From: an uncultured Anaerococcus sp.
GTDB lineage: Bacteria; Bacillota_A; Clostridia; Tissierellales; Peptoniphilaceae
Length of the DNA stretch: 6,975 bases
Direction: 5' to 3'
NCBI GenBank assembly: GCA_902488555.1
Contig: CABTWT010000058.1
Span: 1 to 6,975 of the forward strand
Part shown: one piece after another, positions 6,289-6,975 of the stretch
Numbering within the stretch: position 1 is the stretch's first letter
How the letters are laid out: every line of letters starts with the position of its first letter
Translations under genes and position numbers: made by a program
Notes under the pieces: generated by a model
Told to the model about the DNA's origin: nothing
Databases searched by the model: none
The model's input: the letters and a program-made list of their open reading frames with translations, nothing else

Positions 6289-6953
6289 TTATTGGATATT
6301 GTCAAAAAACACCATAGAGTGCTCTATATCGTGATACTTATACCCTAGGTCGAAGGCTTCTTTTCTTTGGGCTGATGAACCATGAGTGAATGTGTCTACA
6401 TTAACACTTCTTCCTGACATCTCCTGAATTCTGTCATCTCCTATAGATGCCGCTGCATCCATTGCTTCTCCTATATCGCCTGGGTCGAGGTATCCACGTT
6501 CTTCTACATAGTATGCGAATAGTCCTCCAAAATAATCTGCCTGTAACTCTTGGGCTACAGAGTATTTATTGTATTCTTTTTTAGATAAAGTTTTTCTCAA
6601 TTTATTAGTCTGATCTAATATCCCCAGTTGTTTTTGCACGTGGTGGCCAACTTCATGGGCCAATACATATGCTAGGGCGAAATCCCCACCTGCTCCAAAC
6701 TGACTTTGAAGTTGGTTGTAGAAGTCTACATCAATATATATGCTTTCATCAATGGGACAATAAAATGGCCCCATATTTGATTGTGCTACCCCACATGCCG
6801 ATCTTGTTGATCCTTCATAAGGAACCATAGTTGGTTCAACATAGTTTGCATCCATTTCGTTAAATTTTTGATGCCATACGTCTTCAGTATCTTTTAAAAC
6901 AACTGCAAGAAAATCTTCTAGTCTTGCTCGTCCTGTACTCTGATTATTGATTT
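6289..6953 (-). CDS. Neutral zinc metallopeptidase, YpfJ family (N-terminus cut by contig end)
   Basis: This is a predicted zinc-dependent metallopeptidase of the YpfJ/KPN_02809 family (Pfam Zn_peptidase), usually membrane-anchored by an N-terminal segment. Its physiological substrate is not known. The zinc site HEVGH is encoded at 6643-6657. About 33 residues later comes QELQADYFGGLFA, whose Glu is the likely third ligand, and two cysteines (in SACG and FYCP) precede the site. The frame stays open upstream of the Met codon at 6853-6855. It encodes another 32 family-like residues, including EDFLAVVLKDTEDVWHQKFNE, up to 6951, so that Met is internal. A stop then appears only because the sequence runs into adapter bases at 6954. 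Roughly 220 residues are present, and family members are about 280-300, so the missing part probably holds the membrane anchor. It converges on the CRISPR scar and shares the terminator between them. Confidence 0.92.
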
Positions 6954-6975
6954 AGATCGGAAGAGCACACGTCTG
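6954..6975. other. Illumina TruSeq adapter contamination at the contig end
   Basis: The final 22 bases begin AGATCGGAAGAGC and continue ACACGTCTG, the start of the standard TruSeq read-1 adapter. They interrupt an open reading frame with a stop codon. They are not genomic and should be trimmed. Confidence 0.97.

Overview
This 6,975-base window is AT-rich and chromosomal-looking. It appears to come from a low-G+C Gram-positive anaerobe. The order eno, secG, rnr, smpB is a classic Firmicutes housekeeping block, and the codon use and protein flavour would suit the Tissierellia/Peptoniphilaceae (Anaerococcus, Peptoniphilus, Finegoldia and relatives). That placement is an inference, not a proof. 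The right edge is a contig end: the last 22 bases match the Illumina TruSeq adapter rather than the genome.

Left part (1-3748): the 3' 60% of enolase (glycolysis/RNA degradosome) ends at a GNRA-loop terminator. A promoter with an extended -10 then drives secG (SecYEG translocon). A second terminator separates secG from rnr (RNase R), and smpB overlaps the end of rnr by 23 bases. RNase R and SmpB act together in tmRNA-mediated ribosome rescue and decay of the faulty message. The tmRNA gene itself is not in the window.

Middle (3749-5356): a 457-residue NCS2/NAT-family nucleobase permease, xanthine/urate-like by its motifs. Its putative promoter lies inside a 10+10 bp inverted repeat that looks like an operator. 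A structured terminator follows it.

Right part (5357-6975): a lipoprotein with a staphylococcal-nuclease-like domain runs, through a 4-base ATGA stop/start overlap, into a truncated gene. That gene's 68 codons match the N-terminus of type I-E Cas3, just before its HD catalytic pair. The cas3 fragment runs directly into a 12-base 3' remnant of a type I-E-like CRISPR repeat, one 33-bp spacer and one degenerate terminal repeat, with an exact 61-bp period. The rest of cas3, Cascade, cas1, cas2, the leader and most of the array are missing. The simplest reading is one large internal deletion of a type I-E CRISPR-Cas locus that left only its two ends, although an assembly artefact must be excluded. 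A perfect 13-bp stem terminator then separates this scar from a convergent zinc metallopeptidase gene on the minus strand, which is cut by the contig end.

The window's main point of interest is this CRISPR-Cas scar and the secreted-type nuclease gene coupled to it. I see no intact, wholly new system.
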